Shown: positions 30,743 through 39,308, counted from the first letter of the stretch. The stretch is 64,000 nt of DNA from Lachnospiraceae bacterium (GCA_031272985.1 JAISSU010000018.1:1-64000); one strand, 5' to 3'. Numbers and translations are program-made. Notes: generated by a model from the letters alone, not told the origin.

Positions 30743-32068
30743 ATGAATAACGTGCAGATCTTATTACGTCAGCATGTAGGAGCTCCCTGTGAGGCTACGG
30801 TTAAAGCGGGAGACAAGGTTAAAAAAGGAACATTGATAGCGGCTCCGACCGGTCTGGGAGCGAATATTTTCTCGAGTGTTTACGGCACGGTGACAGAGGT
30901 TTTGGACGACAGAATCGTAATTAAACCCGACGAAAAGCAAAAAGATGAGTTCGTTCCTATTAAAGAAGGAAGCAAACTCGAAATGATTACTTCAGCCGGT
31001 GTAGTGGGAATGGGAGGAGCCGGCTTCCCGACAGCCGTTAAGATCAAAGCAGACTTAAATGGCGGTTATGTGCTGGTAAATGCTGCCGAGTGTGAGCCCG
31101 GACTTAAGCACAATATTATCCAAATCGAAGAAAATGCCGAGAAGACCATTCGAGGCCTGAAATATGTAATGGAAATATCAAATGCGGCAAAAGGTGTCTT
31201 TGCTATTAAGAAGAAAAACGAAAAAGCCGTTTCTGTTCTCAGAGAAGCCATTAAAAACGAATCGAATATTACTATTCATCTTCTTCCCGATATTTATCCT
31301 ATGGGAGAGGAGCGTGCGGTAGTGCGAGAGGTGCTTGGGATATTGCTTGATCCCACCCAATTGCCATCCGCTGCGGACGCGATTGTTATTAATGTGGAAA
31401 CATTGCTCAGAGTCGCGGAAGCAATCGAGGATAAAAAACCCTGCTTCAGCAAAAATGTGACTGTCATCGGGCAGCTAAACGATTCTAATGAGCCGAGAGT
31501 ATATATGGATGTTCCCGTAGGGACATCTGTAGGCGATTTAATCGAAAGAGCCGGCGGAATGCGTGAGCCTGTAGGTGAAATCGTAATGGGTGGACCTTTC
31601 ACGGGTAAGTCCACGACTTTGGAAGACCCTATTACAAAAACGACAGGCGGCATCATTCCCACAATAGAATTTCCTGATCTTCACGGGGCTAATGTAGGAC
31701 TACTCGTCTGCGCCTGTGGAGGGTCTGAGGACAGGATGCGTGAAATATGTGCTAAAATGAATGGTAAAGTCGTTTCCGTCGCCAGATGTAAACAGGCAGC
31801 CGAGATGAAAAACGGAGCACTGAAATGCGAGAATCCCGGGAACTGCCCCGGTCAGGCCGCGAAGTGCTTACAGTTTAAGAAAGACGGTGCCGAGTATATT
31901 ATTATAGGAAACTGTTCGGACTGCTCGAATACTGTTATGGGTTCGGCGCCGAAGATGAAGCTTAAGGTATTTCATATGACCGACCATATTATGCGTACAA
32001 TCGGTCATCCGCTTTACAGAAGGCTGACAGTTTCCAAACAGGTAGATCAATTGCCGAACGGCAAATAG
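30743..32068 (+). CDS. prdC: PrdC, RnfC-like electron-transfer protein for proline reductase
   Basis: A 441-residue protein related to the RnfC subunit of Rnf complexes. An N-terminal biotinyl-like barrel (VGAPCEATVKAGDKVKKG) is followed by the flavin/NADH site GVVGMGGAGFPTAVK, the NAAECEPGL segment and a cysteine-rich C-terminus (CACGG, CENPGNCPGQAAKC, GNCSDCSN). It is thought to pass electrons from NADH or the Rnf system to D-proline reductase. ATG 30743 follows GGAGGA; a TTG at 30725 would lie upstream of that site. Some Clostridium PrdC proteins contain selenocysteine; here the frame is open throughout with no internal UGA. Confidence 0.93.
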   Translation: MNNVQILLRQHVGAPCEATVKAGDKVKKGTLIAAPTGLGANIFSSVYGTVTEVLDDRIVIKPDEKQKDEFVPIKEGSKLEMITSAGVVGMGGAGFPTAVKIKADLNGGYVLVNAAECEPGLKHNIIQIEENAEKTIRGLKYVMEISNAAKGVFAIKKKNEKAVSVLREAIKNESNITIHLLPDIYPMGEERAVVREVLGILLDPTQLPSAADAIVINVETLLRVAEAIEDKKPCFSKNVTVIGQLNDSNEPRVYMDVPVGTSVGDLIERAGGMREPVGEIVMGGPFTGKSTTLEDPITKTTGGIIPTIEFPDLHGANVGLLVCACGGSEDRMREICAKMNGKVVSVARCKQAAEMKNGALKCENPGNCPGQAAKCLQFKKDGAEYIIIGNCSDCSNTVMGSAPKMKLKVFHMTDHIMRTIGHPLYRRLTVSKQVDQLPNGK

Positions 32069-32228
32069 ATTCGATATAGATTTCGGTTATTCGAGCGGAC
32101 TGGATCCCCGATTTCCTTAAGGCTTGAAGAGTGCCGATTACTATATATGCACCGAAACGTTAGTGATTAGACCAATTATAGGTTTAAGGCGTTCGGGCGA
32201 TTATTCACAAAAGGAGGTAGAATGCAGC

Positions 32229-34079
32229 ATGTCAATAACAGCTGAAACCGCTCAAGCTCATGCAAACGACCCCGCGGTCCTTTGTTGCAGAGCCGAAGCC
32301 GGTATTACCATTGAAGCTGCCAACCTGGAAGATCCCGCTATTTTCGACGATCTTGTTGATTCCGGATTGTTGACCCTTGATGGGGCTCTGACGATCGGAC
32401 AGGTACTGGGAGCAAAACTAACAAAGACTTGTGATTCACTTTGCCCTCTCACGGCGGATGTTCTGGAGGGTGTCAAAGAAGCAGCTAAACCGGCCGCTTT
32501 AGAAAGTGCAAAGACGGAAGAAACTCCGGCTCCTGCACCTGTAGCGCAGGTAGCGGGTGGCACAGCTTCCGGAGTATTAAAGATTCACATCGGAGAAGGA
32601 AAGGATATTGATCTTGAGATCCCCGTAGGAGCGCTAGGCGGTGGCACAGCCGTAGCGGAAATCCCCGCTGGAGCCGCGACAGGTGTTGCAGGAGCAACTG
32701 CCCAAGTACCCGCTGAGGAAAAGGTTGTAAGGACTCTTACTAAAAAGCACTTTACTATTACTGAGGTAAAGCGCGGTCCCGAAACAAAGATTGAAGGCAC
32801 GACCCTTTATATCCGCGAAGGAATTGAAAAGGATTGTATCGACAATCAGGAATTAGTACACGATTTTAAGATCGAAATTATCACTCCCGACCTCTATCAC
32901 ACCTATTCGGAGACCGTCATGGACGTTCAGCCGATTGCTACGAAAGAGGGAGACGCAGAACTCGGAAGCGGTGTAACAAGGACTCTCGACGGAGTAGTTA
33001 TGATGCTTACAGGTACTGATGATGACGGTGTTCAAATCGGAGAATTCGGTTCTTCCGAAGGATATTTGGACGAGAATATTATGTGGGGAAGACCGGGAGC
33101 TCCCGATAAAGGCGAAATCTTTATCAAGGCTCAGGCTACGATTCAGGCAAAGACCAATATGGAAAGACGCGGTCCTTTGGCCGCTCATACGGCTTTTGAC
33201 ATCGTAACACAGGAAATCCGCCTCGCTTTGAAAGAACTTGATGAGTCTCTCGTTACTTCCACTGAGGAATTCAAGCAGGTTCGCCGTCCCGGAAAGAAGA
33301 AAGTCGTTATCGTAAAAGAAATCATGGGTCAGGGCGCTATGCACGATAATCTAGTATTACCTGTAGAGCCGATCGGTGTACTCGGAGCTCACCCGAATGT
33401 GGATTTGGGCAATGTTCCTGTAGTCGTATCTCCTTTGGAGGTACTCGACGGATGTATCCATGCGCTTACTTGTATCGGACCTGCTTCAAAGGAAATGTCC
33501 AGACATTACTGGAGAGAACCCCTCGTATTGGAAGCTCTTCATGATACCGAAATCGACCTTTGCGGCGTTGTATTCGTCGGAAGCCCGCAGATAAATGCAG
33601 AGAAGTTCTACGTTTCTAAGCGCGTAGGATACACTGTTGAGGCTATGGATGTAGATGGTGCTTTTGTAACTACAGAAGGCTTCGGCAATAACCACATTGA
33701 TTTTGCGAGCCATATCGAGCAGATCGGTATGCGCGGTATCCCTGTAGTGGGAATGAGCTTCTGCGCGGTTCAGGGCGCATTAGTTGTCGGCAATAAATAC
33801 ATGACTCACATGGTTGACAATAATAAATCAGAAGCCGGTATCGAAAATGAAGTATTGGCCTGCAATACGCTGTGCACCGAGGATGCTCTGCGTGCGATCG
33901 CTATGCTGAAAGCAAATATGTCGGGCGAAGATGTAAAAGCAGCCGAGAAGAAATGGAATCCGAATGTTAAATCAACTAATCTTGAGTTGATTTCAAATGT
34001 AACAGGAGAAAAAATTACTCTGGTTGATAACGAGCAATCTCTGCCGATGAGCAAGAAGCGTAAAGAAAAATACAGTTAA
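32229..34079 (+). CDS. prdA: D-proline reductase proprotein PrdA
   Basis: A 616-residue proprotein of D-proline reductase, which reductively opens D-proline to 5-aminovalerate. ATG 32229 is chosen from AGGAGG at 32212 and the family-typical start MSITAETAQAHANDPAV. In the family the chain is cleaved before a cysteine that becomes the pyruvoyl cofactor. Here the site is HALT|CIGPASKE with Cys415, giving chains of 414 and 202 residues (near 45 and 22 kDa), as reported for the Clostridium sticklandii enzyme. An alanine- and proline-rich linker around residues 95-155 separates the N-terminal part. PrdB is the selenoprotein partner. Confidence 0.96.
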   Translation: MSITAETAQAHANDPAVLCCRAEAGITIEAANLEDPAIFDDLVDSGLLTLDGALTIGQVLGAKLTKTCDSLCPLTADVLEGVKEAAKPAALESAKTEETPAPAPVAQVAGGTASGVLKIHIGEGKDIDLEIPVGALGGGTAVAEIPAGAATGVAGATAQVPAEEKVVRTLTKKHFTITEVKRGPETKIEGTTLYIREGIEKDCIDNQELVHDFKIEIITPDLYHTYSETVMDVQPIATKEGDAELGSGVTRTLDGVVMMLTGTDDDGVQIGEFGSSEGYLDENIMWGRPGAPDKGEIFIKAQATIQAKTNMERRGPLAAHTAFDIVTQEIRLALKELDESLVTSTEEFKQVRRPGKKKVVIVKEIMGQGAMHDNLVLPVEPIGVLGAHPNVDLGNVPVVVSPLEVLDGCIHALTCIGPASKEMSRHYWREPLVLEALHDTEIDLCGVVFVGSPQINAEKFYVSKRVGYTVEAMDVDGAFVTTEGFGNNHIDFASHIEQIGMRGIPVVGMSFCAVQGALVVGNKYMTHMVDNNKSEAGIENEVLACNTLCTEDALRAIAMLKANMSGEDVKAAEKKWNPNVKSTNLELISNVTGEKITLVDNEQSLPMSKKRKEKYS

Positions 34080-34097
34080 GGAAAAACGGTAATATCT

Positions 34098-34376
34098 ATG
34101 AAGTACGGCGACAAAATAATCAGGATGGAAGGCGTTATCGTGGAAGTACACGAGGGCGCTGTGGGGATAGATCTGAAAGGGCGATTGGGTTTCCTTAAAA
34201 TTCCCTTGAGGATGCTGATAACCGACTATCCGATAAAGGTAGGTCAGGAAGTGGCATGGAATATGAGTTTTCCGGAGCAACTTAGTCCCGACGTAAACGA
34301 ACATTACGTAGCCGGTATAGATAACCGAAGGCAGAAAGAGATGCAAATGAGCAATCAGAAACAGGAGGTAGAATAA
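34098..34376 (+). CDS. Small conserved protein between PrdA and PrdB
   Basis: A 92-residue protein, MKYGDKIIRMEGVIVEVHEGAVGIDLKGRLG..., predicted to be a small beta-rich domain followed by a charged tail. Its stop overlaps the prdB start by one base (TAATG), so the two are translationally coupled. Small proteins of this kind occur in clostridial proline reductase clusters, and I believe it belongs to the group named after Clostridium botulinum CBO2463/CBO2479, but that is from memory. Role unknown; assembly or maturation of the reductase is a reasonable guess. Confidence 0.8.
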   Translation: MKYGDKIIRMEGVIVEVHEGAVGIDLKGRLGFLKIPLRMLITDYPIKVGQEVAWNMSFPEQLSPDVNEHYVAGIDNRRQKEMQMSNQKQEVE

Positions 34377-35101
34377 TGAGTTTAACATTAGTCAAAGGAA
34401 TGCAATCCGAAATATTCGTTCCGATTACTCCGCCGTCCGTATGGACACCTGTTACGAAACCGCTGAAGGAAATGTCCATTGCCTTGGCAACAGCAGCAGG
34501 CGTTCATTTAAAGAGTCAGGAGAGATTTAATCTCGCAGGCGACTTTACATGGAGAAAGATCGAGAACACTACGCCGTCGAGCGAACTGATGGTATCGCAC
34601 GGCGGATATGACAATGGGGATGTCAATAAAGACATTAACTGTATGTTCCCTATTGACAGAATCCACGAATTGGCTAAAGCCGGTTTTATACGCGCATGCG
34701 CACCCGTTCACGCGGGATTCATGGGCGGCGGCGGAAACCAAGAGAAATTTAAAGGAGAGACAGGACCGGCTATCGCCCAGATGTTCAAAGAAGAAGATGT
34801 GGATGCCGTAATCCTGACCGCGGGATGAGGCACCTGCCACCGCTCTGCAGTTCTGGTGCAGAGAGCGATCGAGGAAGCCGGAATTCCTACCATTATCATT
34901 GCGGCACTTCCGCCCGTTGTACGTCAGACCGGTACTCCGCGTGCCGTTGCACCCTTGGTACCCATGGGAGCAAACGCAGGCGAACCGAACAATATCGAAA
35001 TGCAAACGGCCATAGTAAAAGCTACATTAGAGCAATTGGTAGCTATCGAAACGCCGGGCAAGATTGTTCCGTTACCGTTCGAGTATGTTGCAAAAGTTTA
35101 A
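34376..35101 (+). CDS. prdB: D-proline reductase selenoprotein subunit PrdB
   Basis: A selenoprotein of 241 residues. The frame starting at 34376 meets TGA at 34826-34828 (codon 151) and continues without a break to TAA at 35101. The downstream half is clearly the same protein (GTCHRSAVLVQRAIEEAGIPT...). The local motif is AG-Sec-GTCHR, the catalytic selenocysteine of PrdB. A hairpin at 34843-34863 follows the UGA as expected of a bacterial SECIS, and selC is encoded 4 kb upstream. Automatic annotation will tend to split or truncate this gene. With PrdA it forms the catalytic complex. Confidence 0.96.
34826..34863 (+). promoter_or_regulatory. UGA selenocysteine codon and bacterial SECIS-like hairpin
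   Basis: The in-frame TGA (34826-34828) is followed 14 bases later by a perfect 7-bp stem, CTCTGCA (34843-34849) with TGCAGAG (34857-34863), closing the 7-base loop GTTCTGG. Position and loop composition are compatible with SelB recognition. The whole element is translated. Confidence 0.75.
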
Positions 35102-35111
35102 TGAGTTTCTT

Positions 35112-35172
35112 CGGCCGTATTAACGGTCGGAGATTGTGAGTACGGAGTGTCCGACATAGGAGCTCCGTACTC
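35112..35172 (+). terminator. Two hairpins between prdB and prdD
   Basis: CGGCCGT/ACGGTCG (35112-35118, 35123-35129) is followed by a perfect 10-bp stem, GAGTACGGAG (35138-35147) with CTCCGTACTC (35163-35172). The tail is AT-rich without a T-run. Likely a partial terminator or processing point, making prdD-prdE less expressed than prdA-prdB. Confidence 0.6.
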
Positions 35173-35300
35173 ATTATATAGGGAGATAATTACTAATAAT
35201 CTTTAGATAATATTTGACGCCCTTGCGAGAAGGGTGGACATTAGTGGACACCTACTTATATGGATAGGGGCAAAGGGTGTCGGTGAGAGAGGATAATTGT

Positions 35301-36068
35301 ATGGCGGATCAGGTTATTGATTTAAGGAGATTAGTCATTAAAGCATTTCATATAACGAATATTCAATGGGGAGAGGCAAATGACGTTGACGCAAACGGAA
35401 ACCTCACTGTTTCTAAAGAGGGGATAGAAAGCCTCATAAGTAAAGAACCTTACATCGAAAAAGTCGATGTGCAGATAATTAAGCCCGGTGATCATGATCG
35501 CTGGACGAATACTATTATGGATATCATTCCGATTTCCACAAAGGTTTTGGGAAAGATAGGCGAGGGAATCACACACACACTGACAGGAGTTTACGTCATT
35601 TTAACGGGTGTGGACACCGAGGGAAAACAGACACATGAATTCGGTTCGTCCGAAGGTAATTTAAAGGATATGCTGGTGCTCAATCGAGCCGGTACTCCTT
35701 CGGATGATGACTATATAATATCATTTGATGTTACGCTCACTAAAGGAATGGGACAGGAAAGACCCGGACCGACGGCAGCGCACAGAGTATGCGATAAATT
35801 CATCCAACCGTGGAGGGAAAAGCTTAAGAAGCTGAAAGGAGATCTCTGCAGTGAGAGGCACGAGTACCATGACATCGTAAGACCCGGTAAGAAAAAAGTG
35901 CTTATAGTAAAACAGGTCGCAGGACAGGGAGCGATGTATGACACGCACCTTTTTTCGGATGAGCCATCCGCAGTAGAGGGCGGACGCTCAATTATAGACA
36001 TGGGAAACATGCCGATATTAGTCACACCAAACGAATATCGGGACGGAATCATAAGATCAATGCAATGA
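35301..36068 (+). CDS. prdD: PrdD, paralogue of the PrdA N-terminal (beta) region
   Basis: A 255-residue protein aligning with PrdA from about residue 170 up to the pyruvoyl cleavage site (LTGVYVILTG, EFGSSEG, RPGPTAAH, IVRPGKKKVLIVK, GQGAMYD, PILVTPNEYRDGI). ATG 35301 has AGAGGA upstream. The protein ends DGIIRSMQ, exactly where PrdA reads DGCIHALT before its cleaved Cys415. The stop is TGA, falling at the position of that cysteine, but the five following codons do not resemble PrdA and reach TAA, so it is a true stop. Function of PrdD is not settled; a structural or maturation role beside PrdA is likely. Confidence 0.92.
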   Translation: MADQVIDLRRLVIKAFHITNIQWGEANDVDANGNLTVSKEGIESLISKEPYIEKVDVQIIKPGDHDRWTNTIMDIIPISTKVLGKIGEGITHTLTGVYVILTGVDTEGKQTHEFGSSEGNLKDMLVLNRAGTPSDDDYIISFDVTLTKGMGQERPGPTAAHRVCDKFIQPWREKLKKLKGDLCSERHEYHDIVRPGKKKVLIVKQVAGQGAMYDTHLFSDEPSAVEGGRSIIDMGNMPILVTPNEYRDGIIRSMQ

Positions 36069-36122
36069 CCGAAAAGAACTTCCTAAGTAAAAGGCAAATT
36101 ATTGAAAGGTATGGTATGAATT

Positions 36123-36605
36123 ATGGGTATAGGACCATCAACAAAAGAGACCACATTACACCATTTCAGGGACCCGCTTCTGGATGTAGTTTCCAAAGAT
36201 ACGGATTTGGATCTAATGGGGATCATCCTTGTAGGTACTCCCGATGATAATAAGGATAAAATACTCGTAGGCACCCGCGTGGCCGTCTGGGCTGAAGCTA
36301 TGAGAGCAGACGGAGTCATAATCTCAGCCGACGGGTGGGGTAATTCGGATGTCGATTTTACGAATACCTGCGAACAATTGGGAATCAGAGGGATTCCGGT
36401 GACCGGGCTTCATTTTACGGGCAAAGTCGCAGCTTTTGTGGTCACTAATAATTATATAGATGGTATTGTAGACATTAACAAAAGTGAAGAAGGCGCTGAA
36501 ACGAACAGGGTCGGCGAAAATAATATGGTAGAGCTTGACTGCCGCAAAGCGATGCAGCTACTGAAACTAAAGATGCGACAGGCAGATGCGAAGAAAAATG
36601 CTTAA
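36123..36605 (+). CDS. prdE: PrdE, paralogue of the PrdA C-terminal (pyruvoyl) region
   Basis: A 160-residue protein aligning with PrdA from the cleavage site onward: MGIGPSTKE here against TCIGPASKE in PrdA, then GTPDDNKDKILVGTRV, DGWGNSDVDF, EQLGIRGIPVTG and DGIVDINKSE. The residue matching the pyruvoyl-forming cysteine is Gly2, so it cannot form that cofactor. A GAAAGG site lies upstream. It is 54 bases after prdD. Together PrdD and PrdE look like a pre-cut PrdA without a catalytic centre. Last gene before a terminator. Confidence 0.92.
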   Translation: MGIGPSTKETTLHHFRDPLLDVVSKDTDLDLMGIILVGTPDDNKDKILVGTRVAVWAEAMRADGVIISADGWGNSDVDFTNTCEQLGIRGIPVTGLHFTGKVAAFVVTNNYIDGIVDINKSEEGAETNRVGENNMVELDCRKAMQLLKLKMRQADAKKNA

Positions 36606-36630
36606 AGACAGATGTTTATAGACAGGGAAA

Positions 36631-36660
36631 ACGCGGCGTACTCGCCGCGTCTTTCCTTTT
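36631..36660 (+). terminator. Rho-independent terminator of the prd operon
   Basis: Perfect 8-bp stem ACGCGGCG (36631-36638) with CGCCGCGT (36643-36650), loop TACT, then the T-rich tail CTTTCCTTTT. It lies 26 bases after prdE and ends the prdC-to-prdE unit. Confidence 0.88.
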
Positions 36661-37000
36661 GGTATGTCATTGAGAGGTTTCCTCGTTGCACCGCAGTTCT
36701 TCCTATATACGAAGCTGGGGATGCTTCTCTCTGGCAGAGAGTATATAAGAATTGAGTTTATTGCGATATTGCATTTGGGGTTGCAATAAGCGCAATGCAC
36801 TGCAAATACAACCATAATATGGTCTGTATCGTCTCTTATAGGGGAAACATCACTAAAAACAATAAATAACTAAATATACAGAATTTTGCAACAATAATAT
36901 GTATCCCCCGTCCAAGACTATCTCTACAATTATCATATTACGAACTGACAAATAAGTCAACCGTTGTATTCAAAATAATGCATAAAAATTTCAAATTTTG
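36661..37000. other. AT-rich convergent spacer, no gene seen
   Basis: Between the prd terminator and the convergent permease gene. No open frame with a ribosome site is convincing. Short inverted repeats are present, but nothing I can assign. Confidence 0.5.
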
Positions 37001-37873
37001 TTATGCTTTCGCCTTGTTAGCATCCTTAAAGAAGATGACCGCGCAAATAATCATAACAGCCGTAACAACCCATGTCAGATAATACAACGGCAGGGAAGTA
37101 ATGATAAAGCAGGCAATCAAAACACCGACGATACCGGTAATCGTAAGTATCAGCGATGAAGCACGATTGTATTTACCTTCCTTTACGAATTTAATACCTG
37201 ATGCAGGCATAAGGAAAGCGCAAGAACCCATCATTATCGGGAAAGCAACGTCTGCGCTCATTCCAAGCAATAAGCAAAGCGCCATACATGGTGCATAAAG
37301 TCCAAGACCGACCATCATAAAAGCACCAAGTGCAAAATTAACTACAACGCCGATTACCAGCTTAACACCGGTAAGTCCGTTTGCAGTACCTACGATACCA
37401 AAGGGACCGATACCAGTTAGTTTACCAATCATTATAACCGCCAGGCAGACCAAGGCTACACCCAAGGCGATACGGATGTATTTCAAATTCCATTTTGAAA
37501 CAATGGTAGCACCGAATACCGCTCCTATAATAGATGCTGCAATCATAAGAATCAGAGTAAGCGGTTCCACTTCGACTTTCTGAATAAAGACGACCGCTTC
37601 TACCACAACAGGAATAGCGTAAGCGGTATTGAGCGTTCCGGGAATTAAATCATCGGGACAGCTTTTTGTGAATTTAAAAGCGGTAGTGGATGTAGCAAAG
37701 CTTCCGATGCCGAGTGTGTCAAAGAAATTCGCTAACACACCGATTAAGACGGTGGAGATCCACTTAACATTTTTGAAATCTTCTTTGTGTTTGAAGATAT
37801 CAATAACGAAGTATACTCCGAAAACTACGGTTAGAGCTAATAGAACCAGAATTAAAATTAATGCGGGACTCAT
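37001..37873 (-). CDS. TauE/SafE-family permease, copy 1
   Basis: A 290-residue membrane protein with about eight hydrophobic helices and the TauE/SafE layout of two similar halves: an N-terminal NFFDTLGIGSFATST motif (near residue 50) and a C-terminal GLYAPCMALCLLLGMS motif. ATG 37873 is chosen because GGAGGAG lies 6 bases upstream. The family exports or imports small organic anions and sulfur compounds. Adjacent to the proline reductase operon, it may move proline, 5-aminovalerate or a related compound, but that is speculation. It is a tandem paralogue of the gene at 38226-39113 (shared PIMMGSCAFLMPA-GIKF-KEGKY). Confidence 0.85.
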   Translation of the reverse strand: MSPALILILVLLALTVVFGVYFVIDIFKHKEDFKNVKWISTVLIGVLANFFDTLGIGSFATSTTAFKFTKSCPDDLIPGTLNTAYAIPVVVEAVVFIQKVEVEPLTLILMIAASIIGAVFGATIVSKWNLKYIRIALGVALVCLAVIMIGKLTGIGPFGIVGTANGLTGVKLVIGVVVNFALGAFMMVGLGLYAPCMALCLLLGMSADVAFPIMMGSCAFLMPASGIKFVKEGKYNRASSLILTITGIVGVLIACFIITSLPLYYLTWVVTAVMIICAVIFFKDANKAKA

Positions 37874-37982
37874 AAACACTCCTCCTTCGATTTTGTGCCT
37901 GTTTATCGCCGGTTATTGTGTAGAAGTAATTGAGCTAAGGCTGACAATTACAGGCGTTTTATGATTTGTTAATATAATAACA

Positions 37983-38002
37983 TTGAACCGACGCATGGTC
38001 AA
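37983..38002. promoter_or_regulatory. Weak inverted half-sites upstream of permease copy 1 (site C)
   Basis: TTGAACCG (37983-37990) and GGTCAA (37997-38002) are inverted across six bases, about 110 bases upstream of the permease start. They resemble the half-sites of sites A and B near other prd-region genes. Low specificity. Confidence 0.3.
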
Positions 38003-38039
38003 GCGAAATAATCGCGCTTAGTAGTGCCCCTGGAGGGGA

Positions 38040-38089
38040 GCGGGCCTAAATACAGTGTATCCGTCGGGTGTATTTAAACCCGCTTTTTT
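38040..38089 (+). terminator. Plus-strand terminator-like hairpin without an upstream gene
   Basis: Long stem GCGGG-CC-TAAATACA (38040-38054) with TGTATTTA-AA-CCCGC (38069-38083), followed by six T (38084-38089). It reads as an intrinsic terminator on the plus strand, yet no plus-strand gene precedes it for over 1.4 kb. Together with the minus-strand terminator at 38150-38184 it occupies the gap between the two permease genes. No protein gene is seen in that gap. Confidence 0.65.
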
Positions 38090-38149
38090 AGTACACTCAT
38101 GCGCCAGGCAAAAAAGCTAATAACAGCTCTTTGCACAGAGTCCAATATG

Positions 38150-38184
38150 AAAAAGGACAGTCTCCCATATGGGCGACCGTCCTT
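38150..38184 (-). terminator. Terminator of permease copy 2
   Basis: AAGGAC (38153-38158) and GTCCTT (38179-38184) form the outer part of a nearly continuous stem around CCCATATGGG. On the minus strand it ends in a run of five T. It lies 42 bases past the stop of the gene at 38226, so the two permeases are probably separate transcripts. Confidence 0.75.
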
Positions 38185-38225
38185 GGTCATCATAGTTTAT
38201 AAAATTTGTTCGGTATTTCTCTTGA

Positions 38226-39113
38226 TTATTTAGCAGCCGGTGCCTTGAAAGCATCCTTAAAGAACATCGCGGCTGTAAACAACATAACACAGATTACAAC
38301 ATAAGTCAACACAGTGAGCGGAAGAGTCTTAATGATATAGTAGGCAACCAGAACGCCGATTACACCAAAAATGGTGAGCATCAAAGTAGCCTTTCTGTCA
38401 TATTTGCCCTCTTTAATGAACTTAATACCTGCGGCAGGCATAAGGAATGCACAGGAGCCCATCATTATCGGGAAAGCTGCACTGATGTTCATTCCAAGAG
38501 CACCAACCAGGGCCATACAAGGAGCATAAAGACCAACACCTATCGTCATCAAAGCACCGAGAATGAAATTAACAATGGCACCGATGATAAATTTAGCAAT
38601 TCCGAGCTCTGCCAATGTAGTAATCGTACCTTGAGCACCGAACGGACCCCAGCCATTTAATTTGCAAAGTAAGACTATGGCAAGAATGAACAATGCAACA
38701 CCAAGACCGATACGGACGAGCTTTACCGGCCATTTCGAAACGATAGCAGCTCCGATAACGGCACCAATAACAGCGGTAGCAATGAATACGATTAAGATAA
38801 CAGCATCAATTTCGATAAGGCCGAAGAACAAGACGGCCTCAAGTACAACAGGGATCGTGTCGCCGACATTAAGCGTGCCGGGCATGGTCTCGTCAGGACT
38901 CGATTTCGTGAATTTAAAACCTGCCTGAGTGGTGGCGAAGCTACCGATTCCTAAAGTATCAAGGAAATTAGTAAGCAAGCCGATAATACCGAGCGCAATG
39001 TAGTGTTTTCCTTTAAAGTCTTCTTTATGAGCGAGGAAGTCTTTAACAAGGAAAAAAACAAAAACGAGTGTAAAAGCAATAAGCACAATACGAAGAACAG
39101 TTACAGCAGTCAT
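38226..39113 (-). CDS. TauE/SafE-family permease, copy 2
   Basis: A 295-residue membrane protein with about eight hydrophobic segments, closely related to the neighbour at 37001-37873: NFLDTLGIGSFATTQAGFKFTKS near residue 50 and GLYAPCMALVGALGMN in the second half. ATG 39113 is chosen because GGAGGG lies 7 bases upstream; the longer start at 39152 lacks such a site. Its own terminator is at 38150-38184. An inverted element (39309-39336) resembling the one upstream of prdF lies about 200 bases upstream, linking it to proline metabolism by regulation. Substrate unknown. Confidence 0.85.
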   Translation of the reverse strand: MTAVTVLRIVLIAFTLVFVFFLVKDFLAHKEDFKGKHYIALGIIGLLTNFLDTLGIGSFATTQAGFKFTKSSPDETMPGTLNVGDTIPVVLEAVLFFGLIEIDAVILIVFIATAVIGAVIGAAIVSKWPVKLVRIGLGVALFILAIVLLCKLNGWGPFGAQGTITTLAELGIAKFIIGAIVNFILGALMTIGVGLYAPCMALVGALGMNISAAFPIMMGSCAFLMPAAGIKFIKEGKYDRKATLMLTIFGVIGVLVAYYIIKTLPLTVLTYVVICVMLFTAAMFFKDAFKAPAAK

Positions 39114-39308
39114 TTTTTCATCCCTCCAGAGATTAATGGTTTTAAAGATCAACTACGGAGCAACCCTTTTAAATTTCAACCCCCGATTAGTCAAAATTCC
39201 TGTAGGTAATACCCCGAATCTTTGTCTAAATTTTAGCAAATCGCAATAAAAATGTCAAATTAATTATTGGAACTAAGCGCGCTTATTAAAAGAAATTTTT
39301 CGGGTTTG

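Noticed and set aside
34376-34828. PrdB as a truncated pseudogene
   Set aside because: The TGA is at the known selenocysteine position, is followed by continuous PrdB sequence and a hairpin, and selC is adjacent.
36066-36068. PrdD stop TGA as a second selenocysteine codon
   Set aside because: Although it aligns with the PrdA pyruvoyl cysteine, the next five codons do not match PrdA and reach TAA; PrdE restarts with its own ribosome site.
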